Shown: positions 45,961 through 55,345, numbered from the stretch's first letter. The stretch: DNA of 64,000 nt from Bacillota bacterium (GCA_023435895.1 JAEZLH010000007.1:108218-172217), one strand, 5' to 3'. The notes: a model not told the origin generated them from the letters alone. Numbers and translations: made by a program.

Positions 45961-47289
45961 TTATCGCTCTAAATTAGCAAACTTAGTATATTGAGACAAC
46001 CAAGCCAGTTTCACCGTACCGGTGGGACCATTTCTTTGTTTACCGATGATGATTTCAGATACTCCGGGTTCCTCGGTGTCCTTATTATAATAATCGTCTC
46101 GATAAATAAACATAACCACGTCGGCATCCTGCTCGATAGCACCTGACTCACGTAAATCCGAAAGCATAGGACGTTTATCCGGTCTTTGCTCTACGGCACG
46201 GCTTAGCTGGGATAGAGCAACCACAGGGACATTGATTTCTCTTGCCAAGGACTTTAAAGATCTTGATATCTCAGAAATCTCCTGTTGTCTGGATTCAGAC
46301 TTTTTGCTGCCGGTCATTAACTGTAAGTAATCGATTATAATCAATCCCAAGTTCTTCTCCAGCTTTAACTTTCTGCATTTGGATCTAAGTTCACTTATAG
46401 AGATTGCTGAGGTATCATCAATTACAAGATTGGAATTTCCGACAGACCTAGCACTTTCCATAAGGCTGACCCAATCTTCGCCTGATAAGTTACCAGTACG
46501 AATGGACTGAGAATCTACCCTTGAATTCATGGCGAGCACACGCTTAACCAACTGATCCTGCGACATTTCGAGACTGAATATTACAGTGGGTACATTGGAC
46601 TTGATTGCAACATATTCCGCGATATTAAGAACAAAGGCTGTTTTACCCATAGAAGGTCTCGCAGCAATCAGTATTAAATCTGAGGGCTGAAGTCCTGCTG
46701 TTTTATAGTCCAGATCATAAAAGCCTGTTGCAACACCGGTCACACTTCCCTGATTCTTGGCTGCTGCCTCGATTCCGTCAATCGTTCTTAGCACAACTTC
46801 CCTAATATCGGTAAATTCCTTGGTTCCTCTATTTTGAACAATATCAAATACTTGTTTCTCTGTTTTTTCGAGTATTACTTCCAGCTTTTCTTTATCCAGA
46901 TAGCAATCATTGGCTGTCTCTTCCACCGTTTTTATCAGCTTGCGAAGAATTGCCTTGTCATGAACAATTTGAGCATAGTATTTTACATTCGCCGATGTGG
47001 GAACGGAGGAAACCAAATCCCCCAAAAATTCCAGAGCAGACACCTGCTGTGGAACATCCTTTTCCTTTAATCGATCCTGTAAAGTAATCAAATCCACTGG
47101 CTTTCCCTCGTTGGACAGATCCACCATGGTTTCAAATAATATTCCGTATTGCTTTTCGTAAAAATCATTACCTGTCAATAGTTCAGAGGCTGCAACAATG
47201 GCTTCCCTGTCCATAATCATGGAACCGATTACGGATCGCTCCGCTTCGGTACTATGAGGAAGTACTCGTTTTATAAATGCTTCATCCAT
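45961..47289 (-). CDS. dnaB: Replicative DNA helicase DnaB
   Basis: The 442-residue hexameric helicase has an N-terminal domain (about 1-105), a linker helix and a RecA-like C-terminal ATPase. Walker A is IAARPSMGKTAFVLN, Walker B is LGLIIIDYLQLM, and the arginine-finger/H4 motifs are in PMLSDLRESGAIEQDADVVMFIYRD. No intein is present. It closes the gdpP-rplI-dnaB unit. Confidence 0.97.
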   Translation of the reverse strand: MDEAFIKRVLPHSTEAERSVIGSMIMDREAIVAASELLTGNDFYEKQYGILFETMVDLSNEGKPVDLITLQDRLKEKDVPQQVSALEFLGDLVSSVPTSANVKYYAQIVHDKAILRKLIKTVEETANDCYLDKEKLEVILEKTEKQVFDIVQNRGTKEFTDIREVVLRTIDGIEAAAKNQGSVTGVATGFYDLDYKTAGLQPSDLILIAARPSMGKTAFVLNIAEYVAIKSNVPTVIFSLEMSQDQLVKRVLAMNSRVDSQSIRTGNLSGEDWVSLMESARSVGNSNLVIDDTSAISISELRSKCRKLKLEKNLGLIIIDYLQLMTGSKKSESRQQEISEISRSLKSLAREINVPVVALSQLSRAVEQRPDKRPMLSDLRESGAIEQDADVVMFIYRDDYYNKDTEEPGVSEIIIGKQRNGPTGTVKLAWLSQYTKFANLER

Positions 47290-47316
47290 TGGTATTCCCC
47301 CTAACCGGTTTTATCC

Positions 47317-47763
47317 TTATACTGCCTCCACTTTTAACTGCATTTCTGCCGTTACTTGCGGATGTAGTTTCACAGATACGGAGAAGGAACCCGCATGTTT
47401 GATTGGGTCATTTAACTGAATTTTCTTCTTATCAATATCAATAGAATACTGCTCTTTTACTGCTGCAGCAATTTCCTTAGAAGAAACGGAACCAAAGGTC
47501 TTTCCACCTTCCCCTGCTTTAATCGTCAGCTTAACCTTGAACGCTTCAATTTTCTTTCCTAATGCTTGGGCTTCCTCTAAAATTTCCTTCTGCTTCTTTG
47601 CTTCTGCCGCCTTTTGGTTATTTAAATCATAAAGGTTTTGCTTTGTTGCTTCTAGTCCTAACTTCTTTGGGAATATGAAGTTTCTTGCATAACCGTCATT
47701 TACCTTTACTATCTCACCCTTTTTTCCAAGAGCCTTTACATCCTGTAATAAAATTACTTCCAT
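47317..47763 (-). CDS. rplI: Ribosomal protein bL9
   Basis: The 148-residue protein has the N-domain MEVILLQDVKALGKKGEIVKVNDGYARNFIFPKKLG, a long central helix and the C-domain AGEGGKTFGSVSSKEIA. It starts 14 bp after the gdpP stop. Confidence 0.97.
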   Translation of the reverse strand: MEVILLQDVKALGKKGEIVKVNDGYARNFIFPKKLGLEATKQNLYDLNNQKAAEAKKQKEILEEAQALGKKIEAFKVKLTIKAGEGGKTFGSVSSKEIAAAVKEQYSIDIDKKKIQLNDPIKHAGSFSVSVKLHPQVTAEMQLKVEAV

Positions 47764-47776
47764 TTCACTTTCTCCT

Positions 47777-49837
47777 TTACAACTCGCCCTCTCGGTTCAT
47801 TTCATCGAGCGTTGATTTTATTTTTATAATTGCTTGTTCAATTGTGGTATTGACAAATTGAGTACCCGCGGAGCTTAAATGTCCGCCACCACCAAGCCGT
47901 TCCATGATTACCTGAACATTCACTTCATCGATGGATCTGGCACTGATATATATTTTATCATTGTATTCTGTAAATACAAAGGTCGCTTTAATATCTGTGA
48001 TATTCAACAACTCATTGGCAACCTGGGCTCCAAGTACCATTGGACTATCCACGGAGGCTCCTGCACAAACCGCTATGGCATAGTGATTCAAATAAATTTC
48101 AGTGGAACCGATGGCATCCGCTTTAATCTTATAATCACTTATCTCACTACGGAAGCATTTACGAATCCTTGTAACATCTGCACCATTTCTGCGAAGAAAG
48201 GCTGCTGCTTCAAAAGTTCTTACTCCTGCCTTTGTTAAAAAGTTATTGGTATCGATCATAATACCTGCATAAAGGGCATCCGCCTCTATTGATTTGAGTT
48301 TTAAATTACCTCCGATGTATTGCATGATTTCTGCAATCATTTCACTGGTAGAGGATGCATATGGCTCCACATACGAAAGCACACCAAAGTCAATGGCATC
48401 CTTTGTCTGTCGATGATGATCAAAGATAACCACGGTTTTTGTGTAACTCAATAATTCCTGGCATTCCACATAGGTAGCACGATTTACGTCAACAACCACT
48501 AACAATGTATTAGAGTCCACTATGTCCTTTGCTTTTTCGTTCTTAATGAACATATCATCTTCATAATCCGGATTTCCAATGAACTTATTCATCAGCGGAC
48601 GTACTGAGGAGGTTACTTCATTTACAACAATATGTGCCTTCTTATTGAAATTCTTTGCGATACGATATACCCCTATGGCTGAGCCAAGAGAGTCCACATC
48701 ACCAATTTTATGACCCATGATTACAACCTTGTCCTTCGCTTCAATAAACTCTCGAAGCGCATGTGCCTTTACTCTGGCCTTCACTCGGGTGCTTTTTTCA
48801 ACCGAAACACTCTTCCCGCCATAATAGGAGATTTTCTCTCTATCACGAATTACTACTTGATCTCCGCCTCGACCAAGCGCCAAATCGATTGCGGCTCTTG
48901 CATATTCATAACTGGCGGCATAGGTATCTGCATTCACCCCAAGTCCCATACTGATAGTAACTGACATCTCATTACCCATATTGATGCCACGTACCTCTTC
49001 AAGGATTGAAAACTTGCTTGTTTGGAGCATGGTCAGATATTTCTGCTGAAATACAAAAATATATTTATCTTTCTCCAGTTTTTTAATGATTGCATCGATG
49101 CTTTGCATGTATTTATTGATTTTTTGATCAATTAATGCCGTTAATAATGAACGCCTAACTTCATCAATATTTTCAAGGGACTCCTCATAATTATCAATAT
49201 AAAGCAAGCCCGTAATCTGTTTTTGTTCCTTGTTCTCTTTACGAAGAAATATATTATCTGTTTCATCATATAAGAACATCGCAATCAAGGCATTGCGATC
49301 CGTCCAGATACGCTCCGTATCTTGTAAATTATGTTCACTCTCCTCTTCAAAATCGGGAGTGACAATTTTTCGTAATAACACCTTATACGCTCTGTTTTGT
49401 AACGTTATATGAAGTTCTTCATCCTTTTCCTGTTTTGGAAGTACCTCTGTTGTTATCTCCGGTATTAAACCGCTAATTGAATGCATCCCCGTCACTTTTC
49501 CCTGAACGACATCCATAAATTCATCATTGCCCCAAAGTAGCTTTCCTTCCAAATCCAAAATTGCATAGGGAAGATGAAGCTCTTTTAATAGCTTCTTTTG
49601 AACCTGTCCATAATCCATCGCGTATCGTACCAATTCTGCAGCGATGGAATTACGTTTAGAAAAATAGATGGCTAAGGAGAAAATAAGATATAGCAACGTA
49701 AACATAGATGAAATCACTGCCGCGTCTTTATCTATGGCATAAACACTCAGATTCATGCACAGTAACAGTATGGTCAAAATAATCGGCCATAGCAAATAGA
49801 TTCTTAATGCACCTCTAAGCTTTAGTCTACGGATCAT
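47777..49837 (-). CDS. gdpP: Cyclic-di-AMP phosphodiesterase GdpP
   Basis: The 686-residue protein has two N-terminal transmembrane helices (about 13-55) and a PAS-like domain (about 85-185). A degenerate GGDEF domain (about 200-340, no intact GGDEF sequence) and DHH/DHHA1 catalytic domains complete it. The DHH metal motifs are VIMGHKIGDVDSLGSA, VVVDVN and VIFDHHRQ; DHHA1 has RLGGGGHLSSAG. It hydrolyses c-di-AMP. It heads the gdpP-rplI-dnaB unit, which in many Firmicutes lies near rpsF-ssb-rpsR, here 13 kb away. Confidence 0.96.
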   Translation of the reverse strand: MIRRLKLRGALRIYLLWPIILTILLLCMNLSVYAIDKDAAVISSMFTLLYLIFSLAIYFSKRNSIAAELVRYAMDYGQVQKKLLKELHLPYAILDLEGKLLWGNDEFMDVVQGKVTGMHSISGLIPEITTEVLPKQEKDEELHITLQNRAYKVLLRKIVTPDFEEESEHNLQDTERIWTDRNALIAMFLYDETDNIFLRKENKEQKQITGLLYIDNYEESLENIDEVRRSLLTALIDQKINKYMQSIDAIIKKLEKDKYIFVFQQKYLTMLQTSKFSILEEVRGINMGNEMSVTISMGLGVNADTYAASYEYARAAIDLALGRGGDQVVIRDREKISYYGGKSVSVEKSTRVKARVKAHALREFIEAKDKVVIMGHKIGDVDSLGSAIGVYRIAKNFNKKAHIVVNEVTSSVRPLMNKFIGNPDYEDDMFIKNEKAKDIVDSNTLLVVVDVNRATYVECQELLSYTKTVVIFDHHRQTKDAIDFGVLSYVEPYASSTSEMIAEIMQYIGGNLKLKSIEADALYAGIMIDTNNFLTKAGVRTFEAAAFLRRNGADVTRIRKCFRSEISDYKIKADAIGSTEIYLNHYAIAVCAGASVDSPMVLGAQVANELLNITDIKATFVFTEYNDKIYISARSIDEVNVQVIMERLGGGGHLSSAGTQFVNTTIEQAIIKIKSTLDEMNREGEL

Positions 49838-50071
49838 GGTATTGTGCTCCTTATGAAAATCAAATTATATAGTATATATGATTCATGCTCTGATTCAATA
49901 ATTCCAGTACCGTTATGTCTAACGATAACCTAGTATAATCGACTCAGTCAACTCATGATTAGCTTGATTATATCACCATCTATCCACATAGGGAAGATAA
50001 TAATCGAATCAATTTCACATTTTTAACAAAAGTCGTCTCCGTAAATACCTTTCTTTCTGATTGATTATATG

Positions 50072-50107
50072 AAAAAACATTGCATAACGACTGGGTTATG
50101 CAATGTT
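50072..50107 (-). terminator. Terminator of the lacI-type gene
   Basis: AACATTGCATAAC (50076-50088) pairs with GTTATGCAATGTT (50095-50107), followed by a T-run on the reverse strand. The remaining 49838-50071 shows nothing else clear. Confidence 0.9.
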
Positions 50108-50109
50108 CA

Positions 50110-51126
50110 TCACAATAATATTTTTACCGAAGCCCCTGTTTCTAATTCGCCCGGAATAACAATCTGTTCGATTAATGTTAATTTAGGTTTCTCAATTAAT
50201 GATATCAATTTTTCAGCAGCGATTTCTCCCATTCGATCCGTTGCCTGATTCACTGTGGTTAGTACAGGATCGATAATTTTTGCAATTTGAATTCCATCAT
50301 ATCCCGCTACCGAAATATCATTTGGAATGGAAAGACCTCTTGATTTAATCAAATTAATCCCTCCTATACTGGCAAAGTCATCCTGAAACAAAATACAGGT
50401 GGGCGGATCACTTAGATTTAACAAATCATTGGTAGCCTTGGAGGTTAGCTCAATATTTCGGTACGGCGCCTCAGCAATATATTCATCCGGGATATGTACT
50501 CCCAAAGAATCTGCCGTTTTATAAAAGCTGACTAATCGGTTCTTTGTTACTGTCAAATCACTTTCTCCGTGAATATAAGCAATCTTTCGATGACCGCAAT
50601 CATATATATACTGGAATAAATCCTTCATCCCTTTAATATTATCGGACATAATTCCAACTCGGTTATTAAATACATAATCAATTGTTACAACCGGAATGTT
50701 ACTTTGTATTAAATCGGTCACTTCGGGATCATCAAAGTCAATACATGCAATTACAACACCGTCAACACCTTTATGCTTGCAGCAATCCACATAAGACATT
50801 CTATCTTTTCTTTGCTTACTGCCATTGATAAATGTTATATCATATCCATGCTTTTCCGCAGTGATTTTAAAGCTTTCCAAAATACAGGCGAAGTAGTTGT
50901 GAGTCAATCCGCTGCGGGAGGCATCTACAAATAATACGCCCAAATTATAGCTCTTATTCATTTTTAGCGCTCTGGCGGATGAATTCGGAAAGTAACCCAT
51001 CTCCTTCGCCATTCTCTTAACATATTCTTTTGTCTCTTCTCCAATATCATTATGTCCGTTAAGAGCCTTGCTGACGGTCGCCACCGAGACATTGCATGCT
51101 CCGGCGATGTCTTTCATCGACACCAT
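50110..51126 (-). CDS. LacI-family transcriptional regulator
   Basis: The 338-residue regulator has an N-terminal LacI helix-turn-helix (MKDIAGACNVSVATVSKALNGHNDIGEETKEYVKRMAKEMGYFPNSSARAL). A periplasmic-binding-type effector domain follows (LGVLFVDASRSGLTHNYF, DDFASIGGINLIKSRGLSIPNDISVAGYDGI). It presumably senses a sugar or nucleoside. The start is ATG at 51126 with GGAGGTACCAAT. It probably regulates itself: a LacI-type core overlaps its -35. Its position at the edge of the gas vesicle cluster makes cluster control possible. Confidence 0.92.
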   Translation of the reverse strand: MVSMKDIAGACNVSVATVSKALNGHNDIGEETKEYVKRMAKEMGYFPNSSARALKMNKSYNLGVLFVDASRSGLTHNYFACILESFKITAEKHGYDITFINGSKQRKDRMSYVDCCKHKGVDGVVIACIDFDDPEVTDLIQSNIPVVTIDYVFNNRVGIMSDNIKGMKDLFQYIYDCGHRKIAYIHGESDLTVTKNRLVSFYKTADSLGVHIPDEYIAEAPYRNIELTSKATNDLLNLSDPPTCILFQDDFASIGGINLIKSRGLSIPNDISVAGYDGIQIAKIIDPVLTTVNQATDRMGEIAAEKLISLIEKPKLTLIEQIVIPGELETGASVKILL

Positions 51127-51192
51127 ATTGGTACCTCCTACTGTTCTTTTCGCTGTGAAAACTCCAGTTAATTTTGTGAATGAACCAAGTAT

Positions 51193-51228
51193 AATATACG
51201 ACAAATCGTTCCAATATGCAAACGGTTT
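51193..51228 (-). promoter_or_regulatory. Promoter of the lacI-type gene with LacI-type operator half
   Basis: On the reverse strand TTGCAT (51221-51216), 17 bp, TATATT (51198-51193). AAACCGTTT (51228-51220), a LacI-family core with a central CG, overlaps the -35, so binding would block polymerase. Confidence 0.6.
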
Positions 51229-51284
51229 TTAAAGCAAACGCAAACAGAAGATAATGTTCATCCTTAATGTTAAAAACAAGAATA

Positions 51285-51320
51285 GGGAGCGGATGTTCCC
51301 TACCAGGAAACATTTCTCCC
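51285..51320 (-). terminator. Likely terminator of the gas vesicle operon
   Basis: GGGAG/CTCCC with an inner ATGTTCC/GGAAACAT pairing. On the reverse strand it is followed by TATTCTTGTTTTT. Confidence 0.55.
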
Positions 51321-51405
51321 TAATCTTATGACTTCGTTACCTGTTCGGCATTTAAGCAGCCGCCTTAGGACATCTAGTTGTAACTGCGCCCCAAACCGGT
51401 ACTAC

Positions 51406-51807
51406 CTAATATTCATAATCATCGTCATCATCATCAACGAGTGGCATAATTACTCTTTGCGTACCGGATGAGATCTGCAGCAAAGGAATATAGAGCAATT
51501 TAAGATTCATATTGCTTCTCTCCTGCATAAATTCTCCGACCATTCTTTGGTGGCGAGGTCTTCTCGGGCGCTCACAAGCTACTTCTGATTTCGCATCATC
51601 ATTGATTTTGACAAGCCTTTTATTAATCACTTCTGCAAATTGCTCCGGTGTGCACAAGCTACTCTTTACTTCTTGCAGGCTTGTTTTTTCAGATGCGTCC
51701 AGAAAGACTCTCATGAGCTCATTTTCAATCTGTACTTTCTGATCATCGGTCGCATCTATTTTTGAAACAATATTGTCAACATAGCCCAATATACTCTCTT
51801 CCGACAT
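51406..51807 (-). CDS. Unrecognised cluster protein with helical N-domain and acidic tail
   Basis: The 133-residue protein starts at ATG 51807 with GGAGGATTAACA. Residues about 1-65 (ILGYVDNIVSKIDATDDQKVQIENELMRVF, then LCTPEQFAEVINKRL) are helical and look like the short HAAS-type prefix domains. A basic patch (CERPRRPRHQRM) and a hydrophobic stretch (NLKLLYIPLLQIS) follow. The protein ends in an extreme acidic tail, DDDDDDYEY. It is the last gene of the gas vesicle operon. I do not recognise it as a known Gvp. Confidence 0.7.
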   Translation of the reverse strand: MSEESILGYVDNIVSKIDATDDQKVQIENELMRVFLDASEKTSLQEVKSSLCTPEQFAEVINKRLVKINDDAKSEVACERPRRPRHQRMVGEFMQERSNMNLKLLYIPLLQISSGTQRVIMPLVDDDDDDYEY

Positions 51808-51917
51808 TGTTAATCCTCCTACTATTATGATAAGACTTTCGTCCCTCATATTATGATATGTCGAAACCTGTCATATCGTGATTGCAAGAAAGGCTATGCT
51901 CTTTCCACCCTCTCATC

Positions 51918-52703
51918 CTATTCACAAAAGCTATATGGCGGCCAGGGACCGGATAATTCAATCATAAATCCACAGCTTCCATATTTATGCTTAAGCTCCT
52001 CTACCTTTCCTGCAAGCAACTCTTCCTTTTCACTATCGACGAGATAGGCATAATTTAATATCATCGGGGTGGTAATCCCTGTAATCTCCTTCGCTAGTAA
52101 TTTATTAACCTTCTTTTCCACCACAAAGTCCATAACCGACTCAGCCATCTTGTTCGAAAGATCATAAATTCTATTTTGAATTTTGTCATCCAATTCTCCA
52201 TCAAACTTTTTCTTCAGGAAAAAAGCCGCTCCTTTTGGTTTCCCCTTTAATCCTTCTTCGAATTTTTTGACCTCCTCTGCCATAGTTTTTTCTTTATAAA
52301 TCTTGTCGTCACAATATATTTTTAAACTGAGTTCTTTTCTGTTTTTGATTTTCGCCAGATTTGTCTGGAACATCTCCCGGTTTTCTTCTATGATTTCCTT
52401 CACTCTTTCACTCGAATTAAATATGGTCAGAAATTTCATAGGAATTATTCTGGTCAGCGTATTGATCTTCAAAATAATATCCATAAAAATAACTGCCTTC
52501 TCTTTTAGCCAGTCGATGTCTTCGCTTTTTTCAGCCATAGCCTCCTCACCGTACTCCACTAATGAGACATTACTCACAATGGCATACAGTCCGGAATGTT
52601 CTATGTAGTATAGTTTTTGTTTCTCATCCATACCACTGATTTCTAAAATGCTATTGTCCTGTTCGTCAGCAATTCCATAAAGCAAAATCCCGCCAATCTC
52701 CAC
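51918..52703 (-). CDS. gvpF/L: Gas vesicle protein GvpF/GvpL (copy 3)
   Basis: GvpF/L proteins interact with GvpA and help start vesicle assembly. The 261-residue protein has the two-part family layout: an N-terminal domain (LYGIADEQ to VSNVSLVEYGEE) and a C-terminal domain ending in the diagnostic GFMIELSGPWPPYSF. ATG-less: GTG at 52703 is chosen for its GAGGGG, 10 bp after the gvpJ stop. It is one of three such proteins in the cluster and the most divergent, with a long charged middle. Confidence 0.9.
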   Translation of the reverse strand: MEIGGILLYGIADEQDNSILEISGMDEKQKLYYIEHSGLYAIVSNVSLVEYGEEAMAEKSEDIDWLKEKAVIFMDIILKINTLTRIIPMKFLTIFNSSERVKEIIEENREMFQTNLAKIKNRKELSLKIYCDDKIYKEKTMAEEVKKFEEGLKGKPKGAAFFLKKKFDGELDDKIQNRIYDLSNKMAESVMDFVVEKKVNKLLAKEITGITTPMILNYAYLVDSEKEELLAGKVEELKHKYGSCGFMIELSGPWPPYSFCE

Positions 52704-52713
52704 TTGATTCCCC

Positions 52714-53064
52714 TCACATTCTATTGTTTTCTTCCAACTTTTCAAGACGCTCCATCAATAATTTGTTCTGCTCCTGCAAGAGCCTGGTCTGCAGTTCTTC
52801 TTCTTTTCTCAAGGCCTCCTTGCGCTCCTGCTCTGCTCTTGCCTTACTGGATAGATTCGGGTCGGATTCCCACCAGTCGATACCCATTTCCTTTGCTTTA
52901 TCAATGGACGCTACCACTAATCGAATCTTTATGGTCAATAACTCCACATCCGCCAGTGCAATGCTGATATCACCTGCAATTACTACCCCTTTGTCTAATA
53001 TTTTCTCAAGAATCTCACCAAGGGTTGAGCCCGAGGTGGATTGATTTAAAGAACTTGAAGCCAT
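52714..53064 (-). CDS. gvpJ: Gas vesicle protein GvpJ (minor GvpA-like)
   Basis: The 116-residue protein has the GvpA-like core LGEILEKILDKGVVIAGDISIALADVELLTIKIRLVVASIDKAKEMGIDWWESDPNLSS, which matches GvpJ rather than GvpA (ADVELLTIKIRL and WWESDPxLSS). A C-terminal coiled coil (ERKEALRKEEELQTRLLQEQNKLLMERLEKLEE) follows. GvpJ is thought to form the vesicle tip. The ATG has AGGAGGTAGCTT. Confidence 0.93.
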   Translation of the reverse strand: MASSSLNQSTSGSTLGEILEKILDKGVVIAGDISIALADVELLTIKIRLVVASIDKAKEMGIDWWESDPNLSSKARAEQERKEALRKEEELQTRLLQEQNKLLMERLEKLEENNRM

Positions 53065-53142
53065 AAGCTACCTCCTATTATTCTGTCAATTTTTCAAATA
53101 CTAATTGGTCAGGTCCCAACACTCTGACATAGGATCTTCCCT

Positions 53143-53487
53143 CTACATTAAATCGCCGAGGGGACCAAGATTCAAATTCAAATCCTCCTCAGACAGGTTG
53201 AATAATTCTCTTAATTCTATCATTTTCAGCTCAAGATTCATAAATGCTTCTCCCAGCTTTTCTATCTCCTCATCATTTACCGTACCGTTCTCTATTCTTC
53301 TCATAGCCTGATTCTCCATTAATCTACGTATTAATTCAATCAAGGTCAGAACAAGCTTCGCCAGACCCTGCTCAACCCCTTCTGGATCTGCGTTCAAACG
53401 ATTTTTAAAGCTGTCATTTAACGTACTGATATCCTCTGTGAATTCTTCCAAATCATTTATTTTATCAAAATCGATATAATCACTCAT
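53143..53487 (-). CDS. gvpK: Gas vesicle protein GvpK
   Basis: The 114-residue protein has the GvpK signature RLNADPEGVEQGLAKLVLTLIELIRRLMENQAMRRIENGTVNDEEIEKLGEAFMNLE and an acidic end (LNLSEEDLNLNLGPLG). It is required for gas vesicle formation, with unclear mechanism. ATG at 53487 overlaps the upstream gvpF/L by 8 bases, so translation is coupled. Confidence 0.94.
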   Translation of the reverse strand: MSDYIDFDKINDLEEFTEDISTLNDSFKNRLNADPEGVEQGLAKLVLTLIELIRRLMENQAMRRIENGTVNDEEIEKLGEAFMNLELKMIELRELFNLSEEDLNLNLGPLGDLM

Positions 53488-54196
53488 CGTTAACCCCTTC
53501 TCTATCAATATTTACAAAATGATACGCGGGCCAAGGTCCGCTATAATGTATTTTATATGTAGGGTTATTGCGAATCAGCTCCCGCACAGCTTGATCAAAC
53601 TCCGTTCTTCTTCCCTTTTCAACTAAGTAGGATGCATTAAAAATCAGATTATTCTTTAATGGTCTCACAGCGATGCTTTCACTAGCACATTCCACTAGCT
53701 TCTTATGATAGTCTTCAATGGGTTTTAGTACGTTATCAATCCTGTTTTGTCTGGTTTGAAACCGTTCGTAACGTTTCATCATATACTCTTTGGGATTAGT
53801 CATCAATTCCTTATCTTGCTTGTCTTCCGCTTCAAAATCAAGTCTGTAAAACACTTTAATACCCATTTCTTCTTTTCCTTTAATTCGCTCAAGGTTTTGA
53901 TTGAATTGCGTATAATATGTTTTCAGCAGTTCTAACACTTTCTCCTCCGATTTACAGATTGTAGAGAAACTCATTGGTAATACTGCTGCCTTCTCCTGTA
54001 CGCACCCTATTACCTCTTCATGTTTTTGTAGATTATCAAAGTTTGCTTCCAAATAAGTAAAGTTCGTAAGGCTCACATATGCCACCAAATTCTTGTACAC
54101 AATGCAAGAAACCAGTTCATTATGAAACCCTTCTACTTTTATATCTATTTTTGTATCATGTGAGATACAGTAAATGTAATAATTACCATATTCCAT
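53480..54196 (-). CDS. gvpF/L: Gas vesicle protein GvpF/GvpL (copy 2)
   Basis: The 238-residue protein has YYIYCISHDTKIDIKVEGFHNELVSCIVYKNLVAYVS, KAAVLPMSFSTI and the family end IHYSGPWPAYHFVNI. ATG at 54196 is one base after the gvpS stop and has AAGGTGG upstream. Position after gvpG-gvpS matches Bacillus megaterium gvpL, so this is the likely GvpL. Confidence 0.92.
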   Translation of the reverse strand: MEYGNYYIYCISHDTKIDIKVEGFHNELVSCIVYKNLVAYVSLTNFTYLEANFDNLQKHEEVIGCVQEKAAVLPMSFSTICKSEEKVLELLKTYYTQFNQNLERIKGKEEMGIKVFYRLDFEAEDKQDKELMTNPKEYMMKRYERFQTRQNRIDNVLKPIEDYHKKLVECASESIAVRPLKNNLIFNASYLVEKGRRTEFDQAVRELIRNNPTYKIHYSGPWPAYHFVNIDREGVNDE

Positions 54197-54197
54197 A

Positions 54198-54389
54198 TTA
54201 CTTATCCACCTTTCTGTCTCCTCGTATTGTATCAATAGAACCGATTACCAATCTGACTCCTACAAAAATCAGATCAATATCTGCGATGGATATCATCAGA
54301 TCCCCGTGAATCACAATTCCTTTATCTAATAATCTGTCAAGAAGATCTAGCAGTGTCATCTCTTTTTGCTCTTCCGATTGATTTCCCAT
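54198..54389 (-). CDS. gvpS: Gas vesicle protein GvpS-like (minor GvpA-like)
   Basis: The short 63-residue protein has LLDLLDRLLDKGIVIHGDLMISIADIDLIFVGVRLVIGSIDTI, a GvpA-fold core closest to GvpS. It is shorter than Bacillus GvpS (about 100 residues) because it lacks the C-terminal extension. ATG has AGGAGAGGCT. Its role in the vesicle is not known. Confidence 0.85.
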   Translation of the reverse strand: MGNQSEEQKEMTLLDLLDRLLDKGIVIHGDLMISIADIDLIFVGVRLVIGSIDTIRGDRKVDK

Positions 54390-54397
54390 AGCCTCTC

Positions 54398-54616
54398 CTA
54401 TATACCGTTTTCCTTTTTATATTTTCGAACTTCTTTTAGCTGTTCCAGGATTTTTTCTTCCTGTTCCTCATACTCTTCCTCTGTCATCTTTCCTTTCTCC
54501 ACCTGACGATATAATTCCTCCATAGCCTCAAGGTACTTGGTCTCATCCAGCCATTCCTTCAGCCCTTCCTCATATATTAGTTCAAATACTTTTTGAATGC
54601 CTCCGATTAGACCCAT
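54398..54616 (-). CDS. gvpG: Gas vesicle protein GvpG
   Basis: The 72-residue helical, charged protein is MGLIGGIQKVFELIYEEGLK with YLEAMEELYRQVEKGKMTEEEYEEQEEKILEQL, the GvpG pattern (hydrophobic start, acidic coiled coil). GvpG is an assembly partner of GvpF/L. It lies between gvpH and gvpS. Confidence 0.88.
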   Translation of the reverse strand: MGLIGGIQKVFELIYEEGLKEWLDETKYLEAMEELYRQVEKGKMTEEEYEEQEEKILEQLKEVRKYKKENGI

Positions 54617-54638
54617 GATTTCCTTCCCTTCTAAGCTA

Positions 54639-55142
54639 TCAGCTCTGATTCTTCATCACCACTATGGAGTAAACGGAATTTTGATAATTCTCTGTAATCG
54701 CTTGATACTCCGGAGCAAAATCCAATTCCACCTGTTTGTAATAGATTCCATCCTTCTTTAATGCTTGAAACACAAGAAGATTTTTATCAAGATGCAGCTC
54801 AATATCCTCTTTTCTTACACCGGGAAGTTCTGCAACAATTGTCACCCTATCCTCTTGATGGAATACATCCGTTGCAGGACTGATAATATTTGGCTTTATC
54901 TCTTCGCTTGGTTTATCCTTTTGTGAGGATAGGTTATTAAAACCTTCCAGCTTATCCGGTCCCAGAACAAAATTTATTCCGTACTTTCCAACCACCTTTT
55001 TCTGATCGTCAGACTTAATATCACCTTTTATAAATGTATGATCTTGGTCATTTTCCACCATATCGGATACAATATTAAATAATTTATCCATTCCTCCAAA
55101 GAAAGAAAAGAAACCGTTTCGATCCTCCCCGTTATTCTTCAT
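54639..55142 (-). CDS. gvpH: Gas vesicle protein GvpH, Hsp20-type chaperone
   Basis: The 167-residue protein has a phenylalanine-rich start (RNGFFSFFGGMDKLFN), a disordered middle and a C-terminal alpha-crystallin domain (about 90-165, DVFHQEDRVTIVAELPGVRKEDIELHL). It probably keeps gas vesicle proteins soluble during assembly. ATG at 55142 has GGAG upstream. It is the first gene of the second half of the operon. Confidence 0.88.
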   Translation of the reverse strand: MKNNGEDRNGFFSFFGGMDKLFNIVSDMVENDQDHTFIKGDIKSDDQKKVVGKYGINFVLGPDKLEGFNNLSSQKDKPSEEIKPNIISPATDVFHQEDRVTIVAELPGVRKEDIELHLDKNLLVFQALKKDGIYYKQVELDFAPEYQAITENYQNSVYSIVVMKNQS

Positions 55143-55345
55143 GTCTAATGCTCCTTCACTATTACGAATCCTATATAACAAATTTCTTCGCTAACACATT
55201 ATATTCATAGTACACCTTCATTTGTGACAAAATACTCTAATTTTCCCCAATCTTTCGTACCCCTTACTATCACGTTTCCTAATTCCCTTAATATAATGTA
55301 GTAATCTCTTTCACTAACTTATTTCACTATAAAAGGAGAATTCAC

